A stretch of DNA of 64,000 bases from Flavobacteriaceae bacterium NBU2977 (GTDB lineage: Bacteria > Bacteroidota > Bacteroidia > Flavobacteriales > Flavobacteriaceae): the NCBI GenBank assembly GCA_019931105.1, contig JAIOUW010000004.1:62001-126000 (forward strand), written 5' to 3'. Shown one piece after another: positions 42,320 through 51,258 of the stretch. Each line of letters starts with the position of its first letter. Position 1 is the first letter of the stretch. The notes beneath the pieces are model-generated. The model saw nothing but the letters and a program-made list of their open reading frames with translations. It had not been told where the DNA came from and made no database searches. The translations under genes were made by a program, and so were the position numbers.

Positions 42320-45300
42320 TTGTCTACTATAAACCACAAACCATTAACTAGTGACCATAAACGCCCTTTGCGTTTGTCCGGTCTTGAACCACTAACCGTT
42401 ACCCCGGAAAGCAATTTCGTCAATGTGGGGGAGCGCACCAATGTTGCAGGTTCGAAAAAATTTTTAAGACTGATAAAAGAGGGCAACTTTGAGGAAGCGT
42501 TGGATGTAGCCCGAGATCAAGTCGAAGGCGGTGCACAGATTATCGATATCAATATGGACGATGGCCTTATCGATGGCAAGCAAGCGATGGTCAGGTTTTT
42601 GAACCTGGTCATGGCAGAGCCTGATATAGCGCGGGTTCCAATTATGATCGATAGTTCAAAATGGGAAATCATCGAAGCCGGACTTCAAGTGGTACAAGGC
42701 AAATGTGTGGTGAATTCCATCAGTCTTAAAGAAGGTGAGGAAGAATTTATCCACCATGCAAAATTGATAAAGAGATATGGCGCCGCGGTCATCGTAATGG
42801 CCTTTGATGAGGTCGGGCAGGCCGATAACTATGATCGGCGTATAGAAATTGCGAGACGTTCGTATGATATTTTGGTCAACAAGGTCGGTTTCCCGCCAGA
42901 AGATATCATTTTCGACCTCAATATTTTTCCGGTCGCTACGGGAATGGACGAGCACAAATTGAACGCCCTTGATTTTATCAATGCCACCAAATGGGTGCGA
43001 GAAAACTTGCCCCATGTGAGCGTAAGTGGCGGTGTCAGCAATGTGTCATTTTCATTCAGGGGCAACAACCCGGTGCGGGAAGCCATGCACTCCGTTTTTT
43101 TGTACCATGCGATCAAGGCAGGTATGAACATGGGTATTGTGAACCCTACTATGTTGGAGGTTTACGACGATATTCCCGAGGATCTGTTGGTACATGTTGA
43201 AGACGTTATGTTGAACAGACGGGATGATGCTACCGAAAGATTGCTCGATTTCGCCGAGTCGGTAATCGGAAAGACGAAAGAGAGTAAGGTTGACTTGTCT
43301 TGGCGAAAAGAACCTCTGCAAGAAAGGATAACTCGTGCCCTGGTCAAGGGTATCGATCAATACATTGAAGAAGATGTTGAGGAAGCCAGACGATCGGCAA
43401 AGAAACCCATTGAGGTCATAGAAGGTCATTTGATGACCGGAATGAACGTTGTCGGCGACCTTTTCGGAAGCGGTAAGATGTTCTTGCCACAGGTGGTCAA
43501 ATCTGCACGGGTAATGAAAAAAGCGGTGGCCTATCTTTTGCCTTATATTGAAGAAGAAAAGTTGCTCAATCCTCAACTCGAAGATTCAGAGGGGGCTGGA
43601 AAGATCTTAATGGCAACGGTAAAAGGCGATGTACACGATATCGGAAAGAACATAGTCAGCGTAGTATTGGCCTGTAACAATTACGAGATAGTCGATTTGG
43701 GGGTCATGGTGCCTCCTGAAAAAATAATTGCTGAAGCCATAGAGCATAAAGTCGATATCATCGGCCTGAGCGGTTTGATCACACCGTCGCTCGACGAAAT
43801 GGTACACCTCGCCAAGGAGATGGAACGACAGAACTTCAAGGTACCGTTGTTGATCGGTGGGGCGACAACTAGTAAGGCGCATACCGCCGTAAAGATAGAT
43901 CCGCAGTACAGTCAGGCCGTGGTGCACGTAAATGATGCCTCAAGGGCCGTAACCGTGGTTGGGGATTTGTTGCAAAAAGAGACTTCCGAGGGGTATAAAA
44001 AATCCATCAAGAAAGATTATGATGTCTTTCGCCAGAAGTTCATGAACCGCTCGCAACACAAAGAATATAAATCTATCGAAGCCGCCCGGCAAAACAAATT
44101 CAAGATCGACTGGAAAACTTCTGAAATAATTGAACCCAAAGCATTGGGAATCCAGGTGATCGAAGACCTTGAGTTGGAAAAACTTATCGATTATATCGAT
44201 TGGACACCCTTTTTTAGAAGTTGGGAACTGCACGGAAAATATCCCGATATATTGACCGATGAAATAGTCGGTGCACAGGCAACGGAATTGTTTTCCGATG
44301 CCCAAAAAATGCTGAAAAAGGTAATCGAAGAAAAACAGTTGATGGCCAAAGGTGTTTTCGGATTGTTTCCGGCCAATACCGTAAATGACGATGATATCGA
44401 AATAGCCCCCCGACCCCCAAAGGGGGAGCACTATTGGATGACGGCAAATCCTGGTCTGTACGGGTTGTTGAAAGAACATGCCAAAAAGATGCGAAATCGG
44501 CCCACTTCGGCCGAAACAATGTTATGGAATGCACTTTCCGGAAAGAATTTGGACGGTCATAAATTCCGTAGGCAACATATAATCGGCGAATTTATTGCCG
44601 ATTTTATCTGTTTGGAGAAAAACCTGATCGTTGAGGTGGATGGGTCGTACCATCAACTTCCCGATAACAAAAAGAGCGATAAAGAACGTACGATTTGGCT
44701 TGAAAAAGAAGGGTTTAGGGTAATTCGTTTTACGAACGATGAGGTTTTGGGCCATCTCGAAAATGTCTTGGACAGAATACACGCACAATTGACAGCTCCC
44801 CCTTCGGGGGCGGGGGGGGCAATATTTAGAACCCTGCGCCAACAACTCCAGCGAAAAGAGGGTGTGCCCGATTACGCATTGGCCGATTTTATCGCTCCTA
44901 AAGAAACCGGCAGACAAGATTATATCGGGTGCTTTTGTGTCACGGCAGGTTTTGGCACCGATGAACTTGCCGAGCAATACCGAAAAAATCTGGACGATTA
45001 CAATTCCATTTTGATAAAGGCGTTGGCCGATAGGTTGGCAGAGGCTTTTGCAGAGTATCTGCATAAGGAAGTCCGTACCCAACATTGGGGTTACGCAGCG
45101 AACGAAGATTTGACGAATGAAGATTTGATCAACGAATCGTACAAAGGAATCCGCCCGGCACCGGGTTATCCTGCCTGTCCGGATCATTTGGAGAAATTGA
45201 CCATTTGGGAAATACTCGATGTCGAAAAAAGAATTGGCGTAAAATTGACCGAAAGCCTGGCCATGTGGCCGGCGGCTTCCGTTTCAGGGTATTATTTTGC

Positions 45301-45430
45301 CAATCCCGAAGCGCGGTATTTTGGATTAGGTAAAATAAAGGAAGATCAAGTAAAGGATTATGCAGAGCGAAAAGGGATGGATTTTGAAGAGGCGAAAAAA
45401 TGGCTAACACCGAATATCGCTGACGATTAA
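42320..45430 (+). CDS. metH: Methionine synthase part 2 (folate, B12 and activation domains) with in-frame DUF559 insert
   Basis: A 1036-residue protein from a TTG start (no upstream ATG in frame). Pterin-binding domain from about 25 ([14 protein letters not shown]), B12 helical cap, cobalamin domain with the lower axial ligand His439 in GDVHDIGKN, and the SAM-binding activation domain with [12 protein letters not shown] near 945. Residues 696-834 are an extra segment: a complete DUF559 endonuclease-like domain bordered by residues encoded in REP palindromes (PRPPKG and APPSGAGGA). Without it the protein has the normal length. The frame is uninterrupted, so a MetH-nuclease chimaera may be made. 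metF follows after 11 bases. Confidence 0.93.
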   Translation: MSTINHKPLTSDHKRPLRLSGLEPLTVTPESNFVNVGERTNVAGSKKFLRLIKEGNFEEALDVARDQVEGGAQIIDINMDDGLIDGKQAMVRFLNLVMAEPDIARVPIMIDSSKWEIIEAGLQVVQGKCVVNSISLKEGEEEFIHHAKLIKRYGAAVIVMAFDEVGQADNYDRRIEIARRSYDILVNKVGFPPEDIIFDLNIFPVATGMDEHKLNALDFINATKWVRENLPHVSVSGGVSNVSFSFRGNNPVREAMHSVFLYHAIKAGMNMGIVNPTMLEVYDDIPEDLLVHVEDVMLNRRDDATERLLDFAESVIGKTKESKVDLSWRKEPLQERITRALVKGIDQYIEEDVEEARRSAKKPIEVIEGHLMTGMNVVGDLFGSGKMFLPQVVKSARVMKKAVAYLLPYIEEEKLLNPQLEDSEGAGKILMATVKGDVHDIGKNIVSVVLACNNYEIVDLGVMVPPEKIIAEAIEHKVDIIGLSGLITPSLDEMVHLAKEMERQNFKVPLLIGGATTSKAHTAVKIDPQYSQAVVHVNDASRAVTVVGDLLQKETSEGYKKSIKKDYDVFRQKFMNRSQHKEYKSIEAARQNKFKIDWKTSEIIEPKALGIQVIEDLELEKLIDYIDWTPFFRSWELHGKYPDILTDEIVGAQATELFSDAQKMLKKVIEEKQLMAKGVFGLFPANTVNDDDIEIAPRPPKGEHYWMTANPGLYGLLKEHAKKMRNRPTSAETMLWNALSGKNLDGHKFRRQHIIGEFIADFICLEKNLIVEVDGSYHQLPDNKKSDKERTIWLEKEGFRVIRFTNDEVLGHLENVLDRIHAQLTAPPSGAGGAIFRTLRQQLQRKEGVPDYALADFIAPKETGRQDYIGCFCVTAGFGTDELAEQYRKNLDDYNSILIKALADRLAEAFAEYLHKEVRTQHWGYAANEDLTNEDLINESYKGIRPAPGYPACPDHLEKLTIWEILDVEKRIGVKLTESLAMWPAASVSGYYFANPEARYFGLGKIKEDQVKDYAERKGMDFEEAKKWLTPNIADD
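44405..44429 (-). repeat. Left terminal REP of the DUF559 element
   Basis: Reverse complement reads GCTCCCCCTTTGGGGG then TCGGGGGGC: a C5/G5 hairpin and a G-rich tail pointing out of the element. Confidence 0.8.
44795..44820 (+). repeat. Right terminal REP of the DUF559 element
   Basis: GCTCCCCCTTCGGGGG then CGGGGGGGGC. It matches the left unit in inverted orientation, apart from loop T/C and tail length. Confidence 0.8.
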
Positions 45431-45441
45431 AGAATTTAAAA

Positions 45442-46395
45442 ATGAAAGTAACCGATCATATCAAAGATGCAAAAGGAAAAACCTTGTTTTCCTTCGAAAT
45501 CATTCCCCCTGTAAAAGGAAGGAACATAAAAGAACTCTATGACAATATCGACCCGTTGATGGAGTTTAACCCTCCTTTTATCGATGTGACCACCTCACGT
45601 GAAGAATATATCTATATTGACCGTGATGGCCTGCTCGATAAAAAATTGACCCGTATGCGTCCGGGTACCGTCGGCATTTGCGCCTCGATCAAACATAAGT
45701 ATGATGTAGATACGGTGCCGCACGTGCTATGTGGTGGTTTTACCAAAGAAGAGACCGAATATCTCTTGGTCGATTGTCATTATTTGGGTATCGATAACGT
45801 GATGGCCCTTCGTGGTGATGCCATGCGCGAAGAAAAATATTTTGAACCGACCAAGGGCGGGCATCATTATGCACTCGGACTCGTTCGGCAGATTCAAGAT
45901 TTGAACTGCGGAAAATACCTGCATGATGTTATCGAGACCGATGATTGTGCCCATTTCTGTATCGGAGTGGCTGGCTATCCTGAAAAACATATGGAAGCAC
46001 CATCTTTGAAATCGGATCTGCAACGGCTAAAGGAAAAGGTGGATGCCGGCGCTGATTATGTAGTGACCCAGATGTTTTTTGACAATAAAAAGTATTTTGA
46101 ATTCGTGGAAGCCGCCAGGGAAGTGGGTATCGACGTCCCCATTATTCCGGGAATAAAGCCCATTGCCGTCAAACGCCATTTGAATTTGCTCCCACAAGTG
46201 TTCAAAATAGACTTGCCACAAGACCTTGTCGATGCGGTTGATTCCTGCAAAGACAATAAGGCCGTGCGACAAGTTGGTATCGAGTGGTGTATCGAACAAT
46301 CAAAAGAATTGAAAGCTGCAGGGGTGCCGGTACTACATTATTATTCCATGGGTAAGTCTGACAATATACATGCGATCGCGAAATCGGTCTTTTAA
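45442..46395 (+). CDS. metF: Methylenetetrahydrofolate reductase
   Basis: A 317-residue FAD enzyme making 5-methyltetrahydrofolate, the methyl donor of MetH. FSFEIIPPVKG at the N-terminus carries the catalytic Glu; DVTTSR, NVMALRGDAM and DYVVTQMFFDNKKYFEF are the family barrel motifs. It lies 11 bases after metH part 2 and completes the SAM-I-controlled operon. Confidence 0.96.
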   Translation: MKVTDHIKDAKGKTLFSFEIIPPVKGRNIKELYDNIDPLMEFNPPFIDVTTSREEYIYIDRDGLLDKKLTRMRPGTVGICASIKHKYDVDTVPHVLCGGFTKEETEYLLVDCHYLGIDNVMALRGDAMREEKYFEPTKGGHHYALGLVRQIQDLNCGKYLHDVIETDDCAHFCIGVAGYPEKHMEAPSLKSDLQRLKEKVDAGADYVVTQMFFDNKKYFEFVEAAREVGIDVPIIPGIKPIAVKRHLNLLPQVFKIDLPQDLVDAVDSCKDNKAVRQVGIEWCIEQSKELKAAGVPVLHYYSMGKSDNIHAIAKSVF

Positions 46396-46397
46396 TT

Positions 46398-46432
46398 TTT
46401 GAGTATTACTTCGTATTTCGTACTCGAATCTT
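46398..46432. repeat. GTACGAA-type repeat, inverted relative to 47546
   Basis: Contains TACTTCGTATTTCGTACTCG. The reverse complement resembles AAGTACGAAGT words on the other side of the acyloxyacyl hydrolase gene. Confidence 0.5.
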
Positions 46433-46445
46433 ACCTTTACATCCC

Positions 46446-47546
46446 ATGAGGCCAGTGTTGATCTGTATTGCTCTATTGTGCGGCGTTCTTTGTTTTTCGC
46501 AAAAAGATAAGGTTAATAAAAAGTATGTTTTGGATGCCGACCATTTCTATGGTTCTATTCTATTGCACAATCCCGATATCTCCCACTTGATCAACGAACA
46601 TCCGGGAGGCCTTATATTGGGCCTGAACCGCAAAACTTATGGAAATGAAGAATGGGAAGAACTTTACAATTATCCCGATGTAGGTTATTCTTTCGTTTAC
46701 CAAGATATGAACAACGAAAACTTGGGGAAAAACTTTGGTCTCTTTGCGCATTATAATTTTTACTTTTTTAAAAGATACCTGCAACTAAGGATAGGACAAG
46801 GGATTACTTATAATACGAACCCGTATGATAAGAACACGAACTTTCGAAACAATGCTTACGGATCAGACCTAATGAGTTCAACGTATTTGATGTTGAATTT
46901 TCACCGTGAGAATATTTTTAAGGGATTCGGGTTTAAAGCTGGGATTTCGGTCATCCACTATTCGAACGCCAATATAAAGGCACCGAACACTAGCACAAAT
47001 ACTTTTGCCCTCAATGCGGGGCTCACCTATGATTTGGATGGAGGACAAGAAAAAGAATACCTGACCATCGCGGATCGAGAAAAGATTACCGAACCGATTA
47101 AATACAATATTGCCTTTCGAACGGGGGTCAATGAAAGTGATGTAATCGGTCTTGGGCAGCATCCGTTCTATATTTTTTCGGGCTATGTTGACAAGCGTCT
47201 TGGCCGCAAAAGTGCCATTCATTTGGGAACCGATATATTTTTCTCGAATTTTTTGAAGGGGTTGATCCAGTATCAAGCCATCTCTTTTCCTGAAAAAGGA
47301 GTTGGGCAAAATGATGATTACAAGCGTGTCGGCCTATTTTTGGGTCATGAGCTCTTTGTCAATAAAATGAGCGTAATCGTCCAATTGGGGTACTATGTGT
47401 ACTACCCCTTTGATTTTGAGGGCAGGGTTTACAATCGTATCGGGATGAAGCGTTATTTCGGAAAAAAAATGTTTGGTTCCATTACCCTGAAATCACATGC
47501 CGCGGCAGCCGAGGCCGTTGAATTCGGAGTTGGGGTACGCCTGTGA
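46446..47546 (+). CDS. Acyloxyacyl hydrolase (PagL-like) outer-membrane protein
   Basis: A 366-residue exported protein with signal peptide ICIALLCGVLCFSQ. The C-terminal two thirds alternate in beta-strands, and VIHYSNANIKAPN carries the His-Ser pair and Asn of the PagL/lipid A deacylase-like family. It probably modifies lipid A acyl chains in the outer membrane. Length is longer than PagL (about 150), as is usual for the Flavobacteriia members. Flanked on both sides by GTACGAA words in opposite orientation. Confidence 0.8.
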   Translation: MRPVLICIALLCGVLCFSQKDKVNKKYVLDADHFYGSILLHNPDISHLINEHPGGLILGLNRKTYGNEEWEELYNYPDVGYSFVYQDMNNENLGKNFGLFAHYNFYFFKRYLQLRIGQGITYNTNPYDKNTNFRNNAYGSDLMSSTYLMLNFHRENIFKGFGFKAGISVIHYSNANIKAPNTSTNTFALNAGLTYDLDGGQEKEYLTIADREKITEPIKYNIAFRTGVNESDVIGLGQHPFYIFSGYVDKRLGRKSAIHLGTDIFFSNFLKGLIQYQAISFPEKGVGQNDDYKRVGLFLGHELFVNKMSVIVQLGYYVYYPFDFEGRVYNRIGMKRYFGKKMFGSITLKSHAAAAEAVEFGVGVRL

Positions 47547-47572
47547 AGTACAAAGTACGAAGTTAGAAGTGT
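47546..47572. repeat. GTACGAA-type repeat after the acyloxyacyl hydrolase gene
   Basis: GAAGTACAAAGTACGAAGTT words, no coding potential. Confidence 0.5.
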
Positions 47573-47584
47573 TAAATTCAAAAT

Positions 47585-48376
47585 ATGGTTAAGTTGGAAT
47601 TTTATAGCCTTTACAACAGAGTAATTGCCTCTTGGATGGTATTACTGATTTTCCTTTTGTTCGTTGGCTGTAACACCGACTCTGCTCCCGATTGTTTTCA
47701 AACTTCCGGTGACCTTGTCCGTAAAGAAATATCCGTACCCGATTTCTCTAAAATCACAGTATTCGAGAAAGTAGGTTTGGTGTTAAAACAAGGGGATGAA
47801 CAAAAGGTGGAGATCGAAACGGGCGAGAACCTTTTTGAAGATGTTTCCGCTTTGGTGCAAGACGGGCGTTTAATATTGCGCAACGAAAATGCATGTAATC
47901 TTTTTCGGGAATATGGCATTACGAAGGTCTATGTCACCGCACCTAATATTACCGAGATTCGAAGTAGTACGGGTTTGGCGATCGAGAGCGATGGGGTATT
48001 GTCGTACCCGGATCTTGAATTGTTATCGGAAAGTTTTTTGGAACCCGATGCCGAGACCACCGATGGTGAGTTTGATTTGCAACTAGATTCCCAAAACGTA
48101 AGTGTTGTCGTAAATGGCATTGCCTATTTTAAGTTGAAAGGGGCAGTCGATAATTTAAGCCTGATCATTGCCGCTGGCGATTCAAGGATCGAGGCACAAA
48201 ATGTTACGGCACAGAATGTGACCCTTGACCATCGGGGAAGCAATGACATGTCCATAGACCCACAGGTATCTATTCGCGGCGTCATCCGAGGCAATGGTGA
48301 TGTAATCAGTTCGAATAGACCTAGCACGGTTGAAGTGGAGGAATTGTTCAAGGGCAAGCTAATTTTTAAGGATTAA
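47585..48376 (+). CDS. Head GIN domain lipoprotein (DUF2807)
   Basis: A 263-residue envelope protein. An unusual 16-residue N-terminal lead precedes the hydrophobic segment and lipobox LFVGC (Cys29). The rest is a right-handed beta-helix-like DUF2807 domain: ISVPDFSKITVFEKVGLVLKQG, VEIETGENL, VTAPNITEIRSSTGLAIES, with a short disordered acidic stretch (DAETTDGEFD). Function unknown; probably surface adhesion or binding. Confidence 0.82.
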   Translation: MVKLEFYSLYNRVIASWMVLLIFLLFVGCNTDSAPDCFQTSGDLVRKEISVPDFSKITVFEKVGLVLKQGDEQKVEIETGENLFEDVSALVQDGRLILRNENACNLFREYGITKVYVTAPNITEIRSSTGLAIESDGVLSYPDLELLSESFLEPDAETTDGEFDLQLDSQNVSVVVNGIAYFKLKGAVDNLSLIIAAGDSRIEAQNVTAQNVTLDHRGSNDMSIDPQVSIRGVIRGNGDVISSNRPSTVEVEELFKGKLIFKD

Positions 48377-48429
48377 ACCCAAGGCAAATTCTTGGTTATT
48401 AATCTACCAGTGACCAATAACGAAATACT

Positions 48430-49527
48430 TTGAATCCGATAACCAAATATTTAAAAAATCTTTTCGCTTCGAAAAGGGTCATTGGCGATGATATAAATTT
48501 GACGGGGCTGGCAAGGGCAGACGCCATACTAGCTGATCTGATTGAACGAAAGAAAGTTCCCGGAATTTCAATCACCGTTTTAGAAGGCGGAAAGACCCTT
48601 ATGCAAAAAGGGTATGGCTTCTCTGATATTGAAAACAAAATTCCGGTCCACCCTAAGAAGAGCGTTTTTCGAATAGCCAGTATTTCAAAAAATATTGCGG
48701 CCACTGCGTTGGCCATTATGGTGGAAGAGGGCAAAATAGATTTGGATGCTTCCTTTTATGACTACGTGCCTTACTATCCAAAAAAGAAATGGGATTTTAC
48801 CATCCGCCAATTGGCAGGCCATACTGCGGGAATCCGAGGGTATCGTGGTACTGAATACGGACTTAATAAACCTTTTTCCATCAAAGAAAGTATCGAAATA
48901 TTCAAAGATGACGAACTGCTTTTCGAACCCGGTTCTGATTATTTCTACAACAGCTACGATTGGGTACTGATTTCATTGGCGATGCAGGAAGCAGGCAAAG
49001 TTCCATTTGAAAAATATGTAGAAGAAAAGGTTTTGGATCCACTTGCGATGAAAAACACTTTTACGCCCTATCAGGCCGAGCACAGTCGAGATCTGACATC
49101 TAATGAGTTTCTTACAAAGTTCTACACCAAAAATAGGTTAGGTGATTATAGGGAAGCCATCGTCGTAAACAATTTTTACAAATTGGCTGGTGGCGGCTAC
49201 CTTTCTACATCCGAAGATATTGCCAAATTTGGCCGGTCGTACCTAGATGGCATTTTGTTGAATGAAGTGGTCAGAACCGAGTTTTTGACCTCGCAAATGG
49301 TGAAGGGCAAACCGACCTATTATGGTCTCGGCTGGCAGGTCAGCGAAGACCAAAAGGGACGCAAATTTTATGGACATATAGGTAATGGGGTGGGAGGCTA
49401 CGCCAATCTATTTGTATATCCAGAAGAACAAATGGTATTCGCCATATTGACAAATTCTACGAATCCCGATATTCAAGATGAGTTGGATAAGGTTGTTGAT
49501 GTTTTGATTTCTACGCGCAAAGTATGA
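48430..49527 (+). CDS. Serine hydrolase, beta-lactamase class C family
   Basis: A 365-residue protein of the penicillin-binding/LACTB-like group. The SxxK motif is SISK (Ser84, Lys87), the second motif is YNS at 173-175 where class C beta-lactamases have YSN, and HIGNGVGG is the third. The start is a TTG; no ATG lies nearer than residue 58, and there is no signal peptide, so the enzyme may be cytoplasmic or the start misplaced. Substrate unknown: peptidase or esterase. Confidence 0.82.
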   Translation: MNPITKYLKNLFASKRVIGDDINLTGLARADAILADLIERKKVPGISITVLEGGKTLMQKGYGFSDIENKIPVHPKKSVFRIASISKNIAATALAIMVEEGKIDLDASFYDYVPYYPKKKWDFTIRQLAGHTAGIRGYRGTEYGLNKPFSIKESIEIFKDDELLFEPGSDYFYNSYDWVLISLAMQEAGKVPFEKYVEEKVLDPLAMKNTFTPYQAEHSRDLTSNEFLTKFYTKNRLGDYREAIVVNNFYKLAGGGYLSTSEDIAKFGRSYLDGILLNEVVRTEFLTSQMVKGKPTYYGLGWQVSEDQKGRKFYGHIGNGVGGYANLFVYPEEQMVFAILTNSTNPDIQDELDKVVDVLISTRKV

Positions 49528-49615
49528 TTTTAGCTCTGGTACCGAAATAGATCGGATGTAATATTTCAGATATCACTATATTTATTTTGTCAACCGACCC
49601 AAATAATCCGAACAC

Positions 49616-50182
49616 ATGAAATTTCTTGAAAATACCATCTTGATAATTTTAATGAGCACGCTCACGTTCTCTTGCAAGCAAAGCAAACCTTTATTTGAAC
49701 CTAATAGCGGCTCTTGGTTACAAAAAGGGGACGCAAAATGGGAGTTTGCCAATGATGAGATATATGCAAGCCTTCTAGAGGGTTCAGGTTTTATAATGAC
49801 CAAAGATGTTTATAAGGATTTTGAACTGGAACTTGAATTTTATCCCAGTGAAACAATAAACTCCGGTGTTTTTGTCCGGTGTAAGGATTATGAGCTGAGC
49901 TATACCGACTGCTATGAGATTAATATTTGGGATGAACATCCTGATCAACCCAATAGAACAGGGGCGATTGTTTCAAGGGCCAATCCTGCGAAATATGTAA
50001 GGACAATCAATAAATGGAATACGTATAGGATAGTATGCGAGAAAGATCACATACAGGCCTGGATCAATGATATTTTGGTGGCCGACCTTCGTAATGATGA
50101 GTTAAAGGAAGGGTATATCGGCCTTCAGGCCGACCAAATAGGATCCGTTAAGTTCAGGAATGTACGTATTAAGGTTTTATAA
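49616..50182 (+). CDS. DUF1080 (3-keto-disaccharide hydrolase-like) lipoprotein
   Basis: A 188-residue lipoprotein (lipobox FSC after a short signal, TLTFSCKQ). The jelly-roll DUF1080 domain shows FIMTKDVYKDFELELEFYPS, INSGVFVRC, YEINIWDEHPDQPNRTGAI, NTYRIVCEKDHIQAWIND and GYIGLQAD. The family binds or cleaves sugars in the envelope; some members act on 3-keto-glucosides. Followed 23 bases later by the membrane LuxR regulator. Confidence 0.88.
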   Translation: MKFLENTILIILMSTLTFSCKQSKPLFEPNSGSWLQKGDAKWEFANDEIYASLLEGSGFIMTKDVYKDFELELEFYPSETINSGVFVRCKDYELSYTDCYEINIWDEHPDQPNRTGAIVSRANPAKYVRTINKWNTYRIVCEKDHIQAWINDILVADLRNDELKEGYIGLQADQIGSVKFRNVRIKVL

Positions 50183-50205
50183 TCGGTTCATCAAAGTGCA
50201 AGAAT

Positions 50206-51174
50206 ATGTTCAAAGTGTATTTATTGGCAATTCTTTTATCGTGTACCTCGGCTTTATACGCCCAACCGGCCATTTCAGGTCATCTCGACCTTGAAGATAT
50301 ACAACAAAAGAAACTTAGAATCTATCTCGCCAAACTTGATTTGGAACATCTTCAAGATATAAAGTTTGCAAAGCAAATTGCTTGGGCACCTATAAAGGAT
50401 GACGGTACTTTTTCTTTTGACCGAAAACATATTTCCGAGAAAGATGCGATATATCGATTGTATATCGGCAAAATTGAAAAGGCGATTCAAGATACCATCA
50501 TCAATGGAACCACATTCATTCTTTCCGATTCCGATACGCTGGTCTTTCAAAAGAGCGATGCACCTTTTGAAAACTATTCCACCACCAATCAGGCCGACAA
50601 AGAATGGAAGAAGTTACAGGCTTTCGAGGCGGAATTATTACAATCTAAAATCGAGAGCAATGACGAAGGTGCCCAACTTAAAGGTTACGCCAAGGATTCA
50701 TTACGTATTTTGATGGTCAAGTTGATCGGTATAAAACAATTGGAAGAAAAGCAATTGCTGGATCAAGACATTGCCAAAAACCCTGATTTCTACCTAGCCC
50801 TTTTAGATGAATTGAAACATAGCGAAATGCCACTCGAAAACTATCGATTTCTTGAAAAGAAACTGGCATTTTTGACCCAAGAGGTTGTCGAGCAAAAATA
50901 TGCTTGGAGCAGGGTAATCAACTTTATACTAGGTTTTTTGGTACTGGGGTTGGGGGTGTTACTTGTTTTTAAAAGAAAAAGAGAAGCGAATTTACCCGAT
51001 TTGAGCCGTCAAGAACGAAATGTGCAAAACCTCATGCTACAGGGCAAGACCAATAAAGAGATTGCGAAAGAACTTTTTATCAGCGTCAGCACTGTAAAGA
51101 CCCACATCACAAATATTTATGGCAAGCTAAAGGTTTCCAATAGACAAGAGTTGCTGCAAAAATCACAAAATTAG
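50206..51174 (+). CDS. Membrane-anchored LuxR-family (GerE) regulator
   Basis: A 322-residue protein with a signal peptide (ILLSCTSALYAQ), an extracytoplasmic domain of about 210 residues, one membrane helix at about 235-253 (VINFILGFLVLGLGVLLVF) and a cytoplasmic C-terminal HTH of the LuxR/GerE type (LSRQERNVQNLMLQG, TNKEIAKELFISVSTVKTHI). The layout suggests a one-component sensor with an external input. Its extracytoplasmic part has no recognised ligand domain. Confidence 0.85.
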   Translation: MFKVYLLAILLSCTSALYAQPAISGHLDLEDIQQKKLRIYLAKLDLEHLQDIKFAKQIAWAPIKDDGTFSFDRKHISEKDAIYRLYIGKIEKAIQDTIINGTTFILSDSDTLVFQKSDAPFENYSTTNQADKEWKKLQAFEAELLQSKIESNDEGAQLKGYAKDSLRILMVKLIGIKQLEEKQLLDQDIAKNPDFYLALLDELKHSEMPLENYRFLEKKLAFLTQEVVEQKYAWSRVINFILGFLVLGLGVLLVFKRKREANLPDLSRQERNVQNLMLQGKTNKEIAKELFISVSTVKTHITNIYGKLKVSNRQELLQKSQN

Positions 51175-51258
51175 TACGGGTACTAGTACCTAAATCAGAC
51201 CTCCTTTATTTTACGGTTCAAGCTTTCCGAAGGTACTTTGGGGAAAGTATTTTTTTGA

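Larger units (their letters stand above)
44405..44820 (+). mobile_element. REP-flanked DUF559 nuclease element inside metH
   Basis: 416 bases bounded by inverted GC-rich palindromes and by a 4-base direct repeat AATA (44401-44404 and 44821-44824). 416 plus 4 is 420, a multiple of 3, so the host frame is kept. The insert encodes a DUF559 (Vsr/PD-(D/E)xK-like) domain: [30 protein letters not shown] with Asp761, [10 protein letters not shown] with Glu772 and Asp774, [13 protein letters not shown]. All conserved positions of the family appear intact. Whether this is a moving unit of its own or cargo between two REPs is inference. Confidence 0.75.

Noticed and set aside
41063-45430. metH split seen as a frameshifted single gene
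   Set aside because: Part 1 ends naturally after the second zinc motif and part 2 begins at the folate domain; two-gene MetH is normal in Bacteroidota.
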